From assembly GCA_001776195.1 (NCBI GenBank), contig MEZY01000038.1, forward strand, positions 51,618 through 89,501: a stretch of DNA of 37,884 bases, written 5' to 3'. The translations under genes and the position numbers were made by a program. Under the pieces are notes generated by a model that did no database searches, was not told the origin of the DNA, and saw only the letters and a program-made list of their open reading frames with translations. Positions 21,139 to 29,962 of this stretch are shown in pieces (the first letter of the stretch is position 1; every line of letters begins with the position of its first letter). This stretch comes from Candidatus Berkelbacteria bacterium RIFOXYA2_FULL_43_10. Its GTDB lineage: Bacteria > Patescibacteriota > UBA1384 > XYA2-FULL-43-10.

Positions 21139-24100
21139 ATGAGAATTCCATTTAGGGGAGAGGCGTCACCCGAGCTCACAGAAGAAGAAAAACTCGAAAA
21201 CCGCAGGGAACAACTGGAGTCCCTGATTGATTATTATGCCGAATCCGAAGAGGTGTATCGGGGTGCTGACACCGATCGGGAAAGGCATGAGATAGAGAAT
21301 GAACACAATCCCTTCAGAATGCTCTCTAGAAAGGAGAAATTTTTGCGTGCCGCGAAGAGAATGGGCATCGCTGCCGGTATAAGTGCGGTTATCGGAACAG
21401 GTGTAGTATTGGTTGCAGGCGTTCCGATCCTTGCGGCCGGTGCGGCCATTGGTGGTGGGTTTGTTGCGTCACAACTCGGCCGTGGCGGGATGGAAGCGGC
21501 ACGTTTAGTATCGAAAGACTCGAAGCGGGAGGAGGAGCTACGACAGAAACTCTCGGAGGTGTATCTAGAGAGAGATAAAAGGTTGAGGGAACTTTCATAT
21601 AATGCGCGAGAAGCAAGGTCGGGAAATTCATTCGACGAAAATGGCATACCTGTCGCGCCTGAATCGGCTACGATCGAATTGATTGAATATATAAATGAAA
21701 TAAGCAACCCGGAGAATGAGGCGAATAAAAATCTTTCAGAGAGCGAAGCGAAGTTTGGAAAGGTTCAAAGAAAATGGAAGTTATTAAAAGCCGGTGCTTC
21801 AATAGTCTCCGGAGTTTTAGCTGGCGGTAGTATTGCAGAAGCACTTAAGGGCGTAGCTGTGAAAGTGGCCGAGAGTGCGGGTTATTTGATGCAGGGTCAC
21901 GGACTTATTAAAGACAGCGCAGAAGCAGCCTATAACATTCAAGATGTTGTAGGCGGTCACAATGTTTATGCGTTTGGCGATAAAGTAGTTTTTGAATACA
22001 ATCCAGGTGAGTTACAAGGAATGGCCGATGTGTTAAATGCGCATCCAGCTCTTGGTCCACTTAACGAGATTATTAATAATAGCGGCCAAACCGTCGGGCT
22101 AGGTCAAGCCGTAGCTGAAGGTGGCCAACATTTTCATGAAGCCGGAGCAGAACTCGCAACTGCATTTCACCAGACTGCGGCAGAAGCGGCGAGTAATCAG
22201 GTGGCGTGGTTAGCGGGTGGCGCCATGTCTGCCGCTGTAATGTCTGGGATAGCGGCAGAGTCGGTTGTAAAAGATCGTTTAGACAGCAGTAATTATAATG
22301 TGAATGCTGCCTACATGGAGGAAGTTAGTGAAAGCGGAGAGACGCTAAATGCGGAACAGTCGGGGTCTCTTGCAAGTAGACAGCATATGGAACTAGTACA
22401 GCTGTGGGGACGGGAAACACCGCCGGCTTATGGAACGATAATCGAATCGATAGGGGGAATACAATTTCCCATCCCAAACGGAGGCGAGTCAGTTGTTCTC
22501 CCTGCGGGTACAAGGTTTGCTTACTACCAAGGAGACGGAGGATATATCATCGCTCCGGTTGATGGCGAGGGAAGAGTTCGTAGCGATATAGCAAGGTTGC
22601 CCACGATTTCTGAAGAGGATTTTACACGCTATTTTGTGGGGATGCCCAAAGTAGAATTGTTAGGCGATACTGAGATAACCCATGAGCCAACTACAGCTCC
22701 AAAGAAGACCGAAGAAAGCGAACAGCCGCCCCCGAGAGAGTACGAGGCGGGGCAGAAGATTGTAGCCAAAGATGTGGTCCAATATCTTCAGCCAGGTCTG
22801 TACAAAGCAGATCTCGAAGGCGGAGAACAAATATTTCTTGCGAATGTTGAGGAAGGCGAGCCATTTAAAAAAACATCCGATATCAGCCTTGTAGTCGTAA
22901 GGGTACGGCGGTGGCATACTGGCGAAATATTTCACTTTGTAAGAGAAGAAGATGCAACTTCGAACCAAGCCGAAATTGTGAATAACGAAAATGAGAATCT
23001 TAAAGTCGGAGACAAAATCGAAGCAGAATTTAGGTCGTACAGCGGAGACAATTGTGTTGTGGTTTGGGTAGATAATTGTGGATACAAGTTAGAGTTTGAA
23101 GACGGTGTTCCGATTGAATTACAGGAGGGGAAGAAGTACCGATTTGAAATTCAATCAACAGATGGATTGAGTAAGTATATCGTCCGAGCGAAATTTCTCG
23201 GCGAAGTCGAGACGGCCGGTAGGAAAAGCGCGGAATTAACCGACGAAGATCGTCGCATGGTTGAGAGGCAATTTGAGCCGGGAGCGGTATGGGTGTTTAA
23301 CGACAAAACGATAAAAAATGCTGGTGGACAGGGGGGTATGGTCATTAATGATGTTCGGTTGCTTGACGAGAGCGGTCGTGGAATTTCTGGACAAAACGAA
23401 ATTATCTGTAATCCTAGCTGGCATTTTAAAGTTGTAGATTTTTCGCTAGAGAAGGGGAGCCCAGTATTTGAAATCGTTGAGACCAAACAGCGAGTTGAAT
23501 TTATTTTATATGATGATGATATTTATACAGATGAAGGGAGACAGAGAGTTATCTCGGGAGTAAAAGCGATCTTGGATAATATAGAACCACAAATAGTAAG
23601 TCAAATCGAGAGTGACGAAAATAGAGTAATGATGGGCGCATTAGTGGAGGAGATAATTACGGGAAAAATATCGAATGCGTACAGACGGGCAATGTCTGAA
23701 TACGAAGAGAGCAGTCGATATGCGAAAGGATTTGGCGACAGAAAAGAACTGCTTGAAAAAAATCCGCGACCATCCGATGAACAACCCGTTGGGGGCTTGG
23801 AGGGCGAGGAAGAGAAAAATTTATCAATTCCCGAGAGGTTTTTTGAAAGGCGTGCGGTTTGGGTGATGAGACCGATTGAAAGTGGCAAAGAAACACCATC
23901 AGTACAATATTCCGTTGTTGACGGCGAGAGAAAACTGCCACAAGAAATTAATTGGCGACCAAACGGATCGTGGCATTATTATATTGAACGCGCAGACTTT
24001 AAAAATAAATTCATTGATTTCCACGCGAAAGAGACGAATTCCGCAATAATGCGTGTATCTGTGGGCGATTTTGTTAGTATTTTGCGTCCGTCAGAGATAG

Positions 24101-25167
24101 CTCAAATTCGAGATGAGTCAGAAAAGAACAAAGCAGAAGAAGCATTAAAAACATATGTTTTTGAGCAAGAAAAAAATTCTATGGGCATTATTCCAGATGG
24201 AGACAAGGTGGTTGTCGGTCCCGACAGATCAAGAGGCGTGAAGGATGCGGATGAGTTGGAACAAAAATCATTGAATGACCCGGCAGTTGATGCAAGCAGA
24301 GGTCTGCCAGCCCATAAAGAAAGAGGCGACGAGAAAACTGATAAAGCTGTAGTGCCGGAAAGACCAGCAGTAAATGGTGAGATATTTGAGAGAAGAGGGA
24401 AAATACGGGCGGAGAGTCTGAAACCGGGTGACCAGCTGTTGATCTCACCGGACAGAAACGGAAGCTATGACGATGGGCGCGGCCATTTAAAACCGACAAG
24501 AGATCTTGCCAAGGAAAATCATACATACAAATTTGCATCCTTTGAAGACGGGATAGTAGAGGTCGAAGTTGATGACGAGACGCTGATATCTATGCCACAG
24601 GCCGTGTTTGAAAATAATTTCAAGGCATCGAGAGAGCTAGTAGAAGATATCGCACAAAGCTCAGCTCGGGAAGGCGTGGAGCACGACCGCGTTGTATCGG
24701 ATGAAGACAAAAAAATTGCCAAAGAACTTGATGATAATATCTGGGAGACAAAGCAAACCCGAAATAAAGATGAAAATGGCGCAAGTCTAACTGACGAGAA
24801 AGCGTATACTCAAAAACCAGATAATGCAACAGCGTCGAATGAATTGAGAAGCACAGAAACATCATTTGATAGAAGGGAAGATGACAACAGTAGCGTGGTG
24901 AACCGTTCTGAAACCATGGGCAGTTCGTTGAAAATTGAAAAAAACGGAGAAATAGTCGATATAAAACCAGGTCAGACATGGATGTGGATGTGGACGCCAT
25001 CGGACGAGAACCCGGAAAAGCGCATGCCTATTAAATTAAACATTGCTGATGTAAATCAATTCTCAAACGATACAGCTTCGATTCAATTTAAAGGCAAGGA
25101 GTCGATAAACAGGCCGATAAGCGAATGGGAAGCGATATTCGAATCAGCTGCATTGACTAAGGAATAA
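21139..25167 (+). CDS. Large modular protein (1342 aa) with hydrophobic segments and repeated beta-rich modules
   Basis: Family not recognised. Start ATG 21139 with GAGGGGAAAG upstream. Residues 1-72 are charged and helical; 75-112 form a Gly/Ala-rich hydrophobic pair of segments (GISAVIGTGVVLVAGVPILA); more hydrophobic stretches are near 222-245 and 352-375. From about residue 530 the protein is built of beta-rich modules separated by charged, probably disordered linkers. Module starts recur near residues 536, 711, 902, 1094 and 1274, each opening with a Pro-Gly/Trp-type turn (FEPGAVWVF, FERRAVWVM, LKPGDQLLI, IKPGQTWMW) and often containing a later Trp-His (PSWHFKV, GSWHYYI). The roughly 180-190-residue spacing indicates tandem duplication. 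It is next to the 409-aa partner (overlapping operon) and upstream of two TraG/VirB4-like ATPases, so a role in an envelope complex is plausible but inferred. Confidence 0.8.
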   Translation: MRIPFRGEASPELTEEEKLENRREQLESLIDYYAESEEVYRGADTDRERHEIENEHNPFRMLSRKEKFLRAAKRMGIAAGISAVIGTGVVLVAGVPILAAGAAIGGGFVASQLGRGGMEAARLVSKDSKREEELRQKLSEVYLERDKRLRELSYNAREARSGNSFDENGIPVAPESATIELIEYINEISNPENEANKNLSESEAKFGKVQRKWKLLKAGASIVSGVLAGGSIAEALKGVAVKVAESAGYLMQGHGLIKDSAEAAYNIQDVVGGHNVYAFGDKVVFEYNPGELQGMADVLNAHPALGPLNEIINNSGQTVGLGQAVAEGGQHFHEAGAELATAFHQTAAEAASNQVAWLAGGAMSAAVMSGIAAESVVKDRLDSSNYNVNAAYMEEVSESGETLNAEQSGSLASRQHMELVQLWGRETPPAYGTIIESIGGIQFPIPNGGESVVLPAGTRFAYYQGDGGYIIAPVDGEGRVRSDIARLPTISEEDFTRYFVGMPKVELLGDTEITHEPTTAPKKTEESEQPPPREYEAGQKIVAKDVVQYLQPGLYKADLEGGEQIFLANVEEGEPFKKTSDISLVVVRVRRWHTGEIFHFVREEDATSNQAEIVNNENENLKVGDKIEAEFRSYSGDNCVVVWVDNCGYKLEFEDGVPIELQEGKKYRFEIQSTDGLSKYIVRAKFLGEVETAGRKSAELTDEDRRMVERQFEPGAVWVFNDKTIKNAGGQGGMVINDVRLLDESGRGISGQNEIICNPSWHFKVVDFSLEKGSPVFEIVETKQRVEFILYDDDIYTDEGRQRVISGVKAILDNIEPQIVSQIESDENRVMMGALVEEIITGKISNAYRRAMSEYEESSRYAKGFGDRKELLEKNPRPSDEQPVGGLEGEEEKNLSIPERFFERRAVWVMRPIESGKETPSVQYSVVDGERKLPQEINWRPNGSWHYYIERADFKNKFIDFHAKETNSAIMRVSVGDFVSILRPSEIAQIRDESEKNKAEEALKTYVFEQEKNSMGIIPDGDKVVVGPDRSRGVKDADELEQKSLNDPAVDASRGLPAHKERGDEKTDKAVVPERPAVNGEIFERRGKIRAESLKPGDQLLISPDRNGSYDDGRGHLKPTRDLAKENHTYKFASFEDGIVEVEVDDETLISMPQAVFENNFKASRELVEDIAQSSAREGVEHDRVVSDEDKKIAKELDDNIWETKQTRNKDENGASLTDEKAYTQKPDNATASNELRSTETSFDRREDDNSSVVNRSETMGSSLKIEKNGEIVDIKPGQTWMWMWTPSDENPEKRMPIKLNIADVNQFSNDTASIQFKGKESINRPISEWEAIFESAALTKE

Positions 25168-25168
25168 T

Positions 25169-26398
25169 ATGTCGGATGATTTATTGAAAAAATCAGAAGA
25201 GCGGGCTGGAGGACAACCCGATATCGATCAGTTTTTTGATTCGCTGGTTGAAACGAAGCGCGTTACTGCACAAGATTATTCCGGTGTTCCGCCCGCGGTA
25301 AGGCGAAGGTTAGAGGCGCGCGGGGTGGTAGGTGCGCCAGAGTTATCCACAGAACCAAAACCTGCCGTTGAAGCGGTGGCCGATCGGACTGCACCCACAT
25401 TTGATTATCGTCCAGAAGCTACAAGTGGAAAAGGGGATAGAAGGGGAAAAAGTGTAATTGGGGACATGGGGGGTAGAGGTGATACGAGCGGTACAAGTGA
25501 GAAAGGTGCGGCGGCAGAGCAGATAGGGGCATCAAATCCGCTGGTTAGCCCTCTTGAGTCCGAAGGAAAAGATATCGAGCCGATTCCTACTGCACAGGAG
25601 GAAAAACCGGAAGTGAAACCGGAAACAAAGCTGGACGATGGCGGGAAATTAGTTGAGATGGAAACCTTTGACCCGACTAATAAAGTGACCGCTGAAGTAG
25701 ACTCGATAAAATCGCTGGTAAAGTTTGAGACAGCTGAAGACGCTAAGGATGTGCTCGATAGGGCTCAAGCCGGAGAAAATGATCAGAGTGGGCACTTTTG
25801 GAATAAACTTCACGAGCCGCACCTTCCTAAAGAGCCGACACCGGTAGCGGATAAAGCGAAAGAATTGGGGCAAGCGCCTGCGTCCAATCAAGTTCCAAAG
25901 ATTGAAATATCAGGTGTGAGTGCGACAGATTCTGAATCGTCTCACCAGGCACCGCCAACGGGCGAAGAAACACCGGTTGATCGTTTTATGGCGAAGACGG
26001 AACAGCCAGAGAGCCAGACAGCTGAACAGCCAGAAAGCTTATCAGTCGGACAGAAAACAGCTGAACAGGATACGGCTGAAAAGCCAGAAGTGATCGGGAA
26101 AATAGAACCAGATCAGAGGATAACGATAGATGACAAGGGAGCTGAAGAACCAAGAAACTTTAGCACCGAAGAACCAGCGACAAGTATTACAGCCGAACGG
26201 CAAGATAGCAAAACAGCTGAACAAGCAACAGCCGAAGAGCAAGAGTCGAAAAAGACGGGATTTTGGGCGGGGTTATTTGGCGGCGGTAAACACGGTGCTC
26301 ACGATATCAATCACATGAAAGAGCCAACTGCGGCGGATGTGGCGAGAGTTATCGAACCGAAGACAACAAATGACGAAAGGCTAGATAGAGTCGCTTAA
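25169..26398 (+). CDS. Acidic, probably disordered protein of unknown function
   Basis: 409 aa, starting one base after the stop of the 1342-aa gene, hence translationally coupled. The N-terminus (about 1-50) is ordered-looking (DIDQFFDSLVETKRVTAQDY, AVRRRLEARGVVG); most of the rest is rich in Glu, Pro, Thr, Ala and Gln, with degenerate repeats such as TAEQPES, KTAEQDTAEK and TAEQATAEEQ at about 285-365. A short block FWAGLFGGGKHGAHDINHM near the C-terminus is the only other conserved-looking part. There is no signal peptide or membrane helix, so it is probably a cytoplasmic scaffold or adaptor for the neighbouring proteins. Confidence 0.75.
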   Translation: MSDDLLKKSEERAGGQPDIDQFFDSLVETKRVTAQDYSGVPPAVRRRLEARGVVGAPELSTEPKPAVEAVADRTAPTFDYRPEATSGKGDRRGKSVIGDMGGRGDTSGTSEKGAAAEQIGASNPLVSPLESEGKDIEPIPTAQEEKPEVKPETKLDDGGKLVEMETFDPTNKVTAEVDSIKSLVKFETAEDAKDVLDRAQAGENDQSGHFWNKLHEPHLPKEPTPVADKAKELGQAPASNQVPKIEISGVSATDSESSHQAPPTGEETPVDRFMAKTEQPESQTAEQPESLSVGQKTAEQDTAEKPEVIGKIEPDQRITIDDKGAEEPRNFSTEEPATSITAERQDSKTAEQATAEEQESKKTGFWAGLFGGGKHGAHDINHMKEPTAADVARVIEPKTTNDERLDRVA

Positions 26399-26401
26399 CG
26401 G

Positions 26402-26525
26402 CAATTATTCTAATTGACCTAATTACACTAATTATTCTAATCAAATCCCAATGACTCAATGCTGAAATTTGCATCTGAAATCTGTTAGGTCAATTAGAGC
26501 AATTAGAATAATTAGGTCAATTGAT
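26402..26525. repeat. AT-rich long inverted repeat before ATPase 1
   Basis: Words CAATTATTCTAATTG, CTAATTGACCTAATTA on the left recur inverted on the right (TTAGGTCAATTAGAGC, CAATTAGAATAATTAGG), so the 130-bp gap could fold into one long hairpin. No promoter stands out inside. Confidence 0.55.
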
Positions 26526-26529
26526 ATAG

Positions 26530-29055
26530 ATGTATTCATCTTCATACAATGGAGGGGAGAGCGGGAGTTTGATCTGGCTCTGGCTAATAATACTGGCAAT
26601 ACTGATCGTTGTTGCCATTTTTGTCTACCGCCGAATCCGCAAATATCTACTTCGCAAATCACAGATAGAGCTGACGCGCGACTGGGTGATGCTCAAGGTT
26701 TCGGTACCAAAAGAAGCTCATGCCTCCGAGGATGATCAGAGAAAAAATTTCCAGGAGATGTTAGCGGTTATCGAGCCATTTTTTGCAAGTTTATCGGCCT
26801 TGTTTAATTATAAATTCGATTCCCAAAGGGTTTTGGGCCAAGATCACATATCGGCAGAGATTATCGCAAAAGAGGGCAAGATTTATTTTTACATCGGCTG
26901 TCCTATTAAAATCAAGGAGATGGTTGAGAGAAATATTCTTGCGCAGTATGCAGATGCGACGGTAGAGGTTGCAGATGATTATTCGATATTCCCCAATAAA
27001 CCGCTTCAGATCGATATAATAAATGTCGCGCTTAACAAAAAGTATATATTCCCGATTAAAACTTACAAAGGGCTTGAAGAAGATCCCCTCAATGCACTTA
27101 CAAACTCAATATCGAAGTTAGGACCGGATGAATATGCCGGAATCCAGATATTAATTCGTCCGAACAATGGGGTATGGAGACTTTCGGCCGAAAAGACTGC
27201 GAAAAATATCCAACAGGGCAAACCAAATCTCTCGAGCTCCTCGAATCCGGTTCTAAAAGCGACAGATACCTTTTTTAGTCATGTGAGCAACAGCGCTAAA
27301 GATCCTAAGGAACAGGATGGCCAAAGCACGAACAATATGTATCGCCAGACGCCGATGCAGGAGGGTCAGGTAAAGCTTCTGGGCGAAAAGGTGGCTAAGC
27401 TCGGATTTGATGTCCAGATGCGTCTTATCACTGTAGCGGAAACGAAAGAGCAGGCAGGGCAAGACCTTAGGGGATTGTTGTCTTCGCTTTCGCAGTTCAA
27501 CCAGCCGGAAGGGAACGGGTTAAGGCCTAAAAAGATAAAAAAACGCCATAAATCGGAGGAGATCGCCAATTACGTTTATCGGCTCTTTGGCAGGGGCCCG
27601 CGGTTGGTATTGAACACAGAGGAGCTGGCATCAGTTTTCCACTTCCCGAATCGTTTTACCGATACTCCGAATATCGCCTGGCTTTTGGCGAAGCGGGCGG
27701 CACCGCCGCCGAATTTGCCGAATGAAGGAACGATCATCGGCAACAGTATATACCGCGGAGAGGAGAAACCGGTCAGGATCAAAGATGAAGATAGATTGCG
27801 CCACATATACATGATTGGTAAAACCGGTGTTGGTAAGACGGTACTTTTTGAGAATATGATAATGCAGGATATTCGCGAGGGTAGGGGAGTCTGCTATCTG
27901 GATCCAAACGGTGATGCGGCGGAATATATTGTGAACAGGATTCCGAAGGAGCGGGCGGAGGATGTGGTATATTTCAATCCCGCCGATATAGAGCGACCGA
28001 TGGGACTCAATATGCTGGAGTGGAAGACAAACGACCAAAAAGATTTTTTGGTCCAGGAAGCGATTCAGATGTTTTACAAGCTCTTCGATCCGGGGCAAAC
28101 CGGAATTGTCGGGCCGCAGTTCGAACACTGGATGAGAAATGCCGCATTGACTTTAATGTCGCAACCGGAGGGTGGGACGATAATTGATATTCCGCGCCTA
28201 TTTACCGATCCGGAGTTCGAGAAGGAGTGCGTAAAAAATGTCACTGATCCGGTCGTGAAAGCTTTCTGGGAGAAGCAGATGGCAAAGACATCTGACTTTC
28301 ACAAGTCGGAGATGTTAAATTATTTCACCTCGAAATTCGGTCGCTTTATGACGAACGATATGATGAGAAATATCTTGGGGCAAAACAAATCAGCTTTCGA
28401 TTTCAGAACGATAATGGATGAGAAAAAGATATTAATTTGCAATCTCTCGAAGGGAATGATAGGAGAGATAAACGCCTTTTTGCTCGGAATGATTATCGTC
28501 TCAAAAATCGCTATGGGAGCATTTTCCAGACAGAATCAACTTGAGGGAGAAAGAACTCCTTTTTATCTCTATGTTGATGAGTTTCAAAATTTTATTACTG
28601 ATGTTTTCGCGACCATACTCTCAGAGTCTAGAAAATATAAACTTTCGTTAAATATTACAAATCAGTATATCGCTCAGCTCGATGAAAAAATCCGCGACGC
28701 GGTGATCGGCAACGCCGGCACATTGGTTGCTTTTAGAATCGGAGCCGCCGATGCGGAGTTTCTGACCAAAGAATTTGATCCGTTGAAAGTCGATGATATG
28801 ACAACGATTGATAAATACAATTTTTATATTAAGATGCTTATCGATGGGGCGCCGACCAGACCGTTTAACGCGCAGAGTATTGCGCCGGATACGAATGAAA
28901 ATCCTAAATTGGGCGAAGCAGTAAAACAGCTCTCGAGACTTAAGTTCGGTCGTGCCAGGGAAGTTGTAGACGAAGAGATAAGAGAGAGATCCAAAGTTGA
29001 TGTTATAGATTTGCCGGGAATCGGCGAGGGGAATACCAAGGGGACATTCTCGTAA
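26530..29055 (+). CDS. Membrane-anchored TraG/VirB4-like (type IV secretion-type) ATPase 1
   Basis: 841 aa. A short polar start, then one transmembrane helix (residues about 14-34, LIWLWLIILAILIVVAIFVY), an N-terminal accessory domain of about 330 residues, and a RecA-like motor domain of the HerA/VirB4/TraG class. Walker A is GKTGVGKT at about 432-439; Walker B is YLYVDEFQNF at about 679-688; the sensor-like ITNQYIAQL follows. These ATPases pump DNA or protein across membranes. ATG 26530 lacks a ribosome-binding site; the in-frame TTG at 26569, with GGAGGGGAG upstream, would start just before the helix and is an equally good start. A paralogue of similar order lies at 31167. No relaxase, pilin or VirB6/8/10 homologue is visible, so a conventional conjugation system is not supported. 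Confidence 0.9.
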   Translation: MYSSSYNGGESGSLIWLWLIILAILIVVAIFVYRRIRKYLLRKSQIELTRDWVMLKVSVPKEAHASEDDQRKNFQEMLAVIEPFFASLSALFNYKFDSQRVLGQDHISAEIIAKEGKIYFYIGCPIKIKEMVERNILAQYADATVEVADDYSIFPNKPLQIDIINVALNKKYIFPIKTYKGLEEDPLNALTNSISKLGPDEYAGIQILIRPNNGVWRLSAEKTAKNIQQGKPNLSSSSNPVLKATDTFFSHVSNSAKDPKEQDGQSTNNMYRQTPMQEGQVKLLGEKVAKLGFDVQMRLITVAETKEQAGQDLRGLLSSLSQFNQPEGNGLRPKKIKKRHKSEEIANYVYRLFGRGPRLVLNTEELASVFHFPNRFTDTPNIAWLLAKRAAPPPNLPNEGTIIGNSIYRGEEKPVRIKDEDRLRHIYMIGKTGVGKTVLFENMIMQDIREGRGVCYLDPNGDAAEYIVNRIPKERAEDVVYFNPADIERPMGLNMLEWKTNDQKDFLVQEAIQMFYKLFDPGQTGIVGPQFEHWMRNAALTLMSQPEGGTIIDIPRLFTDPEFEKECVKNVTDPVVKAFWEKQMAKTSDFHKSEMLNYFTSKFGRFMTNDMMRNILGQNKSAFDFRTIMDEKKILICNLSKGMIGEINAFLLGMIIVSKIAMGAFSRQNQLEGERTPFYLYVDEFQNFITDVFATILSESRKYKLSLNITNQYIAQLDEKIRDAVIGNAGTLVAFRIGAADAEFLTKEFDPLKVDDMTTIDKYNFYIKMLIDGAPTRPFNAQSIAPDTNENPKLGEAVKQLSRLKFGRAREVVDEEIRERSKVDVIDLPGIGEGNTKGTFS

Positions 29056-29071
29056 TGAGAGATTGTATCAT

Positions 29072-29190
29072 TACCACCACAGATCGGTGCCACAGATAGT
29101 CACAGAACAATGCAAGTAAGGATAACTAATTAAACTAATGACCAATAACGAATATCTGTGCAAATCAGTGGTGTGAATCTATGGTGGTAA
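29072..29190. repeat. CCACAGAT-family palindromic element, copy A
   Basis: Begins ACCACCACAGATCGGTGCCA and ends with the inverse (GTGAATCTATGGTGGTAA). The internal segment GCAAGTAAGGATAAC is shared with copy B at 29790-29943. It ends 20 bases before the promoter at 29210. Confidence 0.75.
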
Positions 29191-29209
29191 TAATTCGATA
29201 TTGAATCTA

Positions 29210-29238
29210 TTGACACAAATCATCGGCTGTGGTAGTGT
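29210..29238 (+). promoter_or_regulatory. Promoter of the 165-aa protein gene
   Basis: TTGACA (29210-29215), 17-bp spacer, TAGTGT (29233-29238). Because it lies inside the longer open frame that begins at 29201, it also shows that the true start is further down, at 29279. Confidence 0.68.
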
Positions 29239-29278
29239 GGTGTTGAGCAAAGGGAAATACAAATATCAAAAGGCGAAT

Positions 29279-29776
29279 ATGGTAACAGATCAAGATTTAG
29301 AGGAAGTAAGAAAGCTCCTGGACGTCGCTGAGGGCAAAATCAGGCAGGTTAGGATGAAGCTTTTTTCTACTCAAATAAGTTCACAAGCGGCAATGCTTGA
29401 AGAAGACGAAGCCGGTAACGCAATCCAGGGAGTATTCGATGGCGAGAATATGGTTGGAACAGATAAAAAAATGTATTCTGTGCCGGCAAATTACGCGTCT
29501 AAGTCGAAACTGATACCCGGAGATGTATTGAAGCTTAATATCGTCTCGGATGGTAAGTTTTTATTCAAACAGATCGGCCCGGTATCGAGAAAAAATCTGA
29601 TCGGAGTTTTGGAAGAGATAGATTCGGAGCATTTTCAAGTCGATGTGGGTGGTAAGAAATTTAGAGTTCTTTTGGCCTCAATAACATATTTTAAAGCAAA
29701 GCCGGGAGATAAATTGAGTGTAGTCGTGCCTACCGAACAAGAGTCGGCATGGGCGGCAGTTGATAACATTATTTAA
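29279..29776 (+). CDS. Conserved-looking CPR protein, helical N-terminus plus beta-rich domain
   Basis: 165 aa from ATG 29279 (AAAAGGCG upstream; an earlier in-frame start at 29201 lies before the promoter). Residues about 1-40 form a helix (DLEEVRKLLDVAEGKIRQVR); the rest is beta-rich with motifs GVFDGENMVGTDKKMYSVPA, NYASKSKLIPGDVLKL, FKQIGP, then ITYFKAKPGDKLSVVVP and ESAWAAVDNII. I recall very similar motifs in CPR hypothetical proteins but cannot verify this. The GD-L-L turns resemble small beta-barrel domains. It lies between two palindromic elements and between the two ATPase genes. Function unknown. Confidence 0.8.
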   Translation: MVTDQDLEEVRKLLDVAEGKIRQVRMKLFSTQISSQAAMLEEDEAGNAIQGVFDGENMVGTDKKMYSVPANYASKSKLIPGDVLKLNIVSDGKFLFKQIGPVSRKNLIGVLEEIDSEHFQVDVGGKKFRVLLASITYFKAKPGDKLSVVVPTEQESAWAAVDNII

Positions 29777-29789
29777 TATAACTAATTGA

Positions 29790-29943
29790 AACATAACCAC
29801 CACAGATCTGTGCCACAGATAGTCACGGATAATGCAAGTAAGGATAACGAATTAGGCTAATGGTTAATACCCCCCAAGGGGGATCTCCCTCTGGGAGACA
29901 AATATCTGTGCAAATCCGTGACGTAAATCTGTGGTGGTAATAA
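29790..29943. repeat. CCACAGAT-family palindromic element, copy B with nested hairpins
   Basis: Starts ACCACCACAGATCTGTGCCA and ends AATCTGTGGTGGTAATAA. Compared with copy A it carries an extra insert of about 30 bases made of two hairpins (CCCCC/GGGGG and TCTCCC/GGGAGA), a repeat nested within a repeat. Confidence 0.75.
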
Positions 29944-29962
29944 TACAATTAAGGCTGAAACT

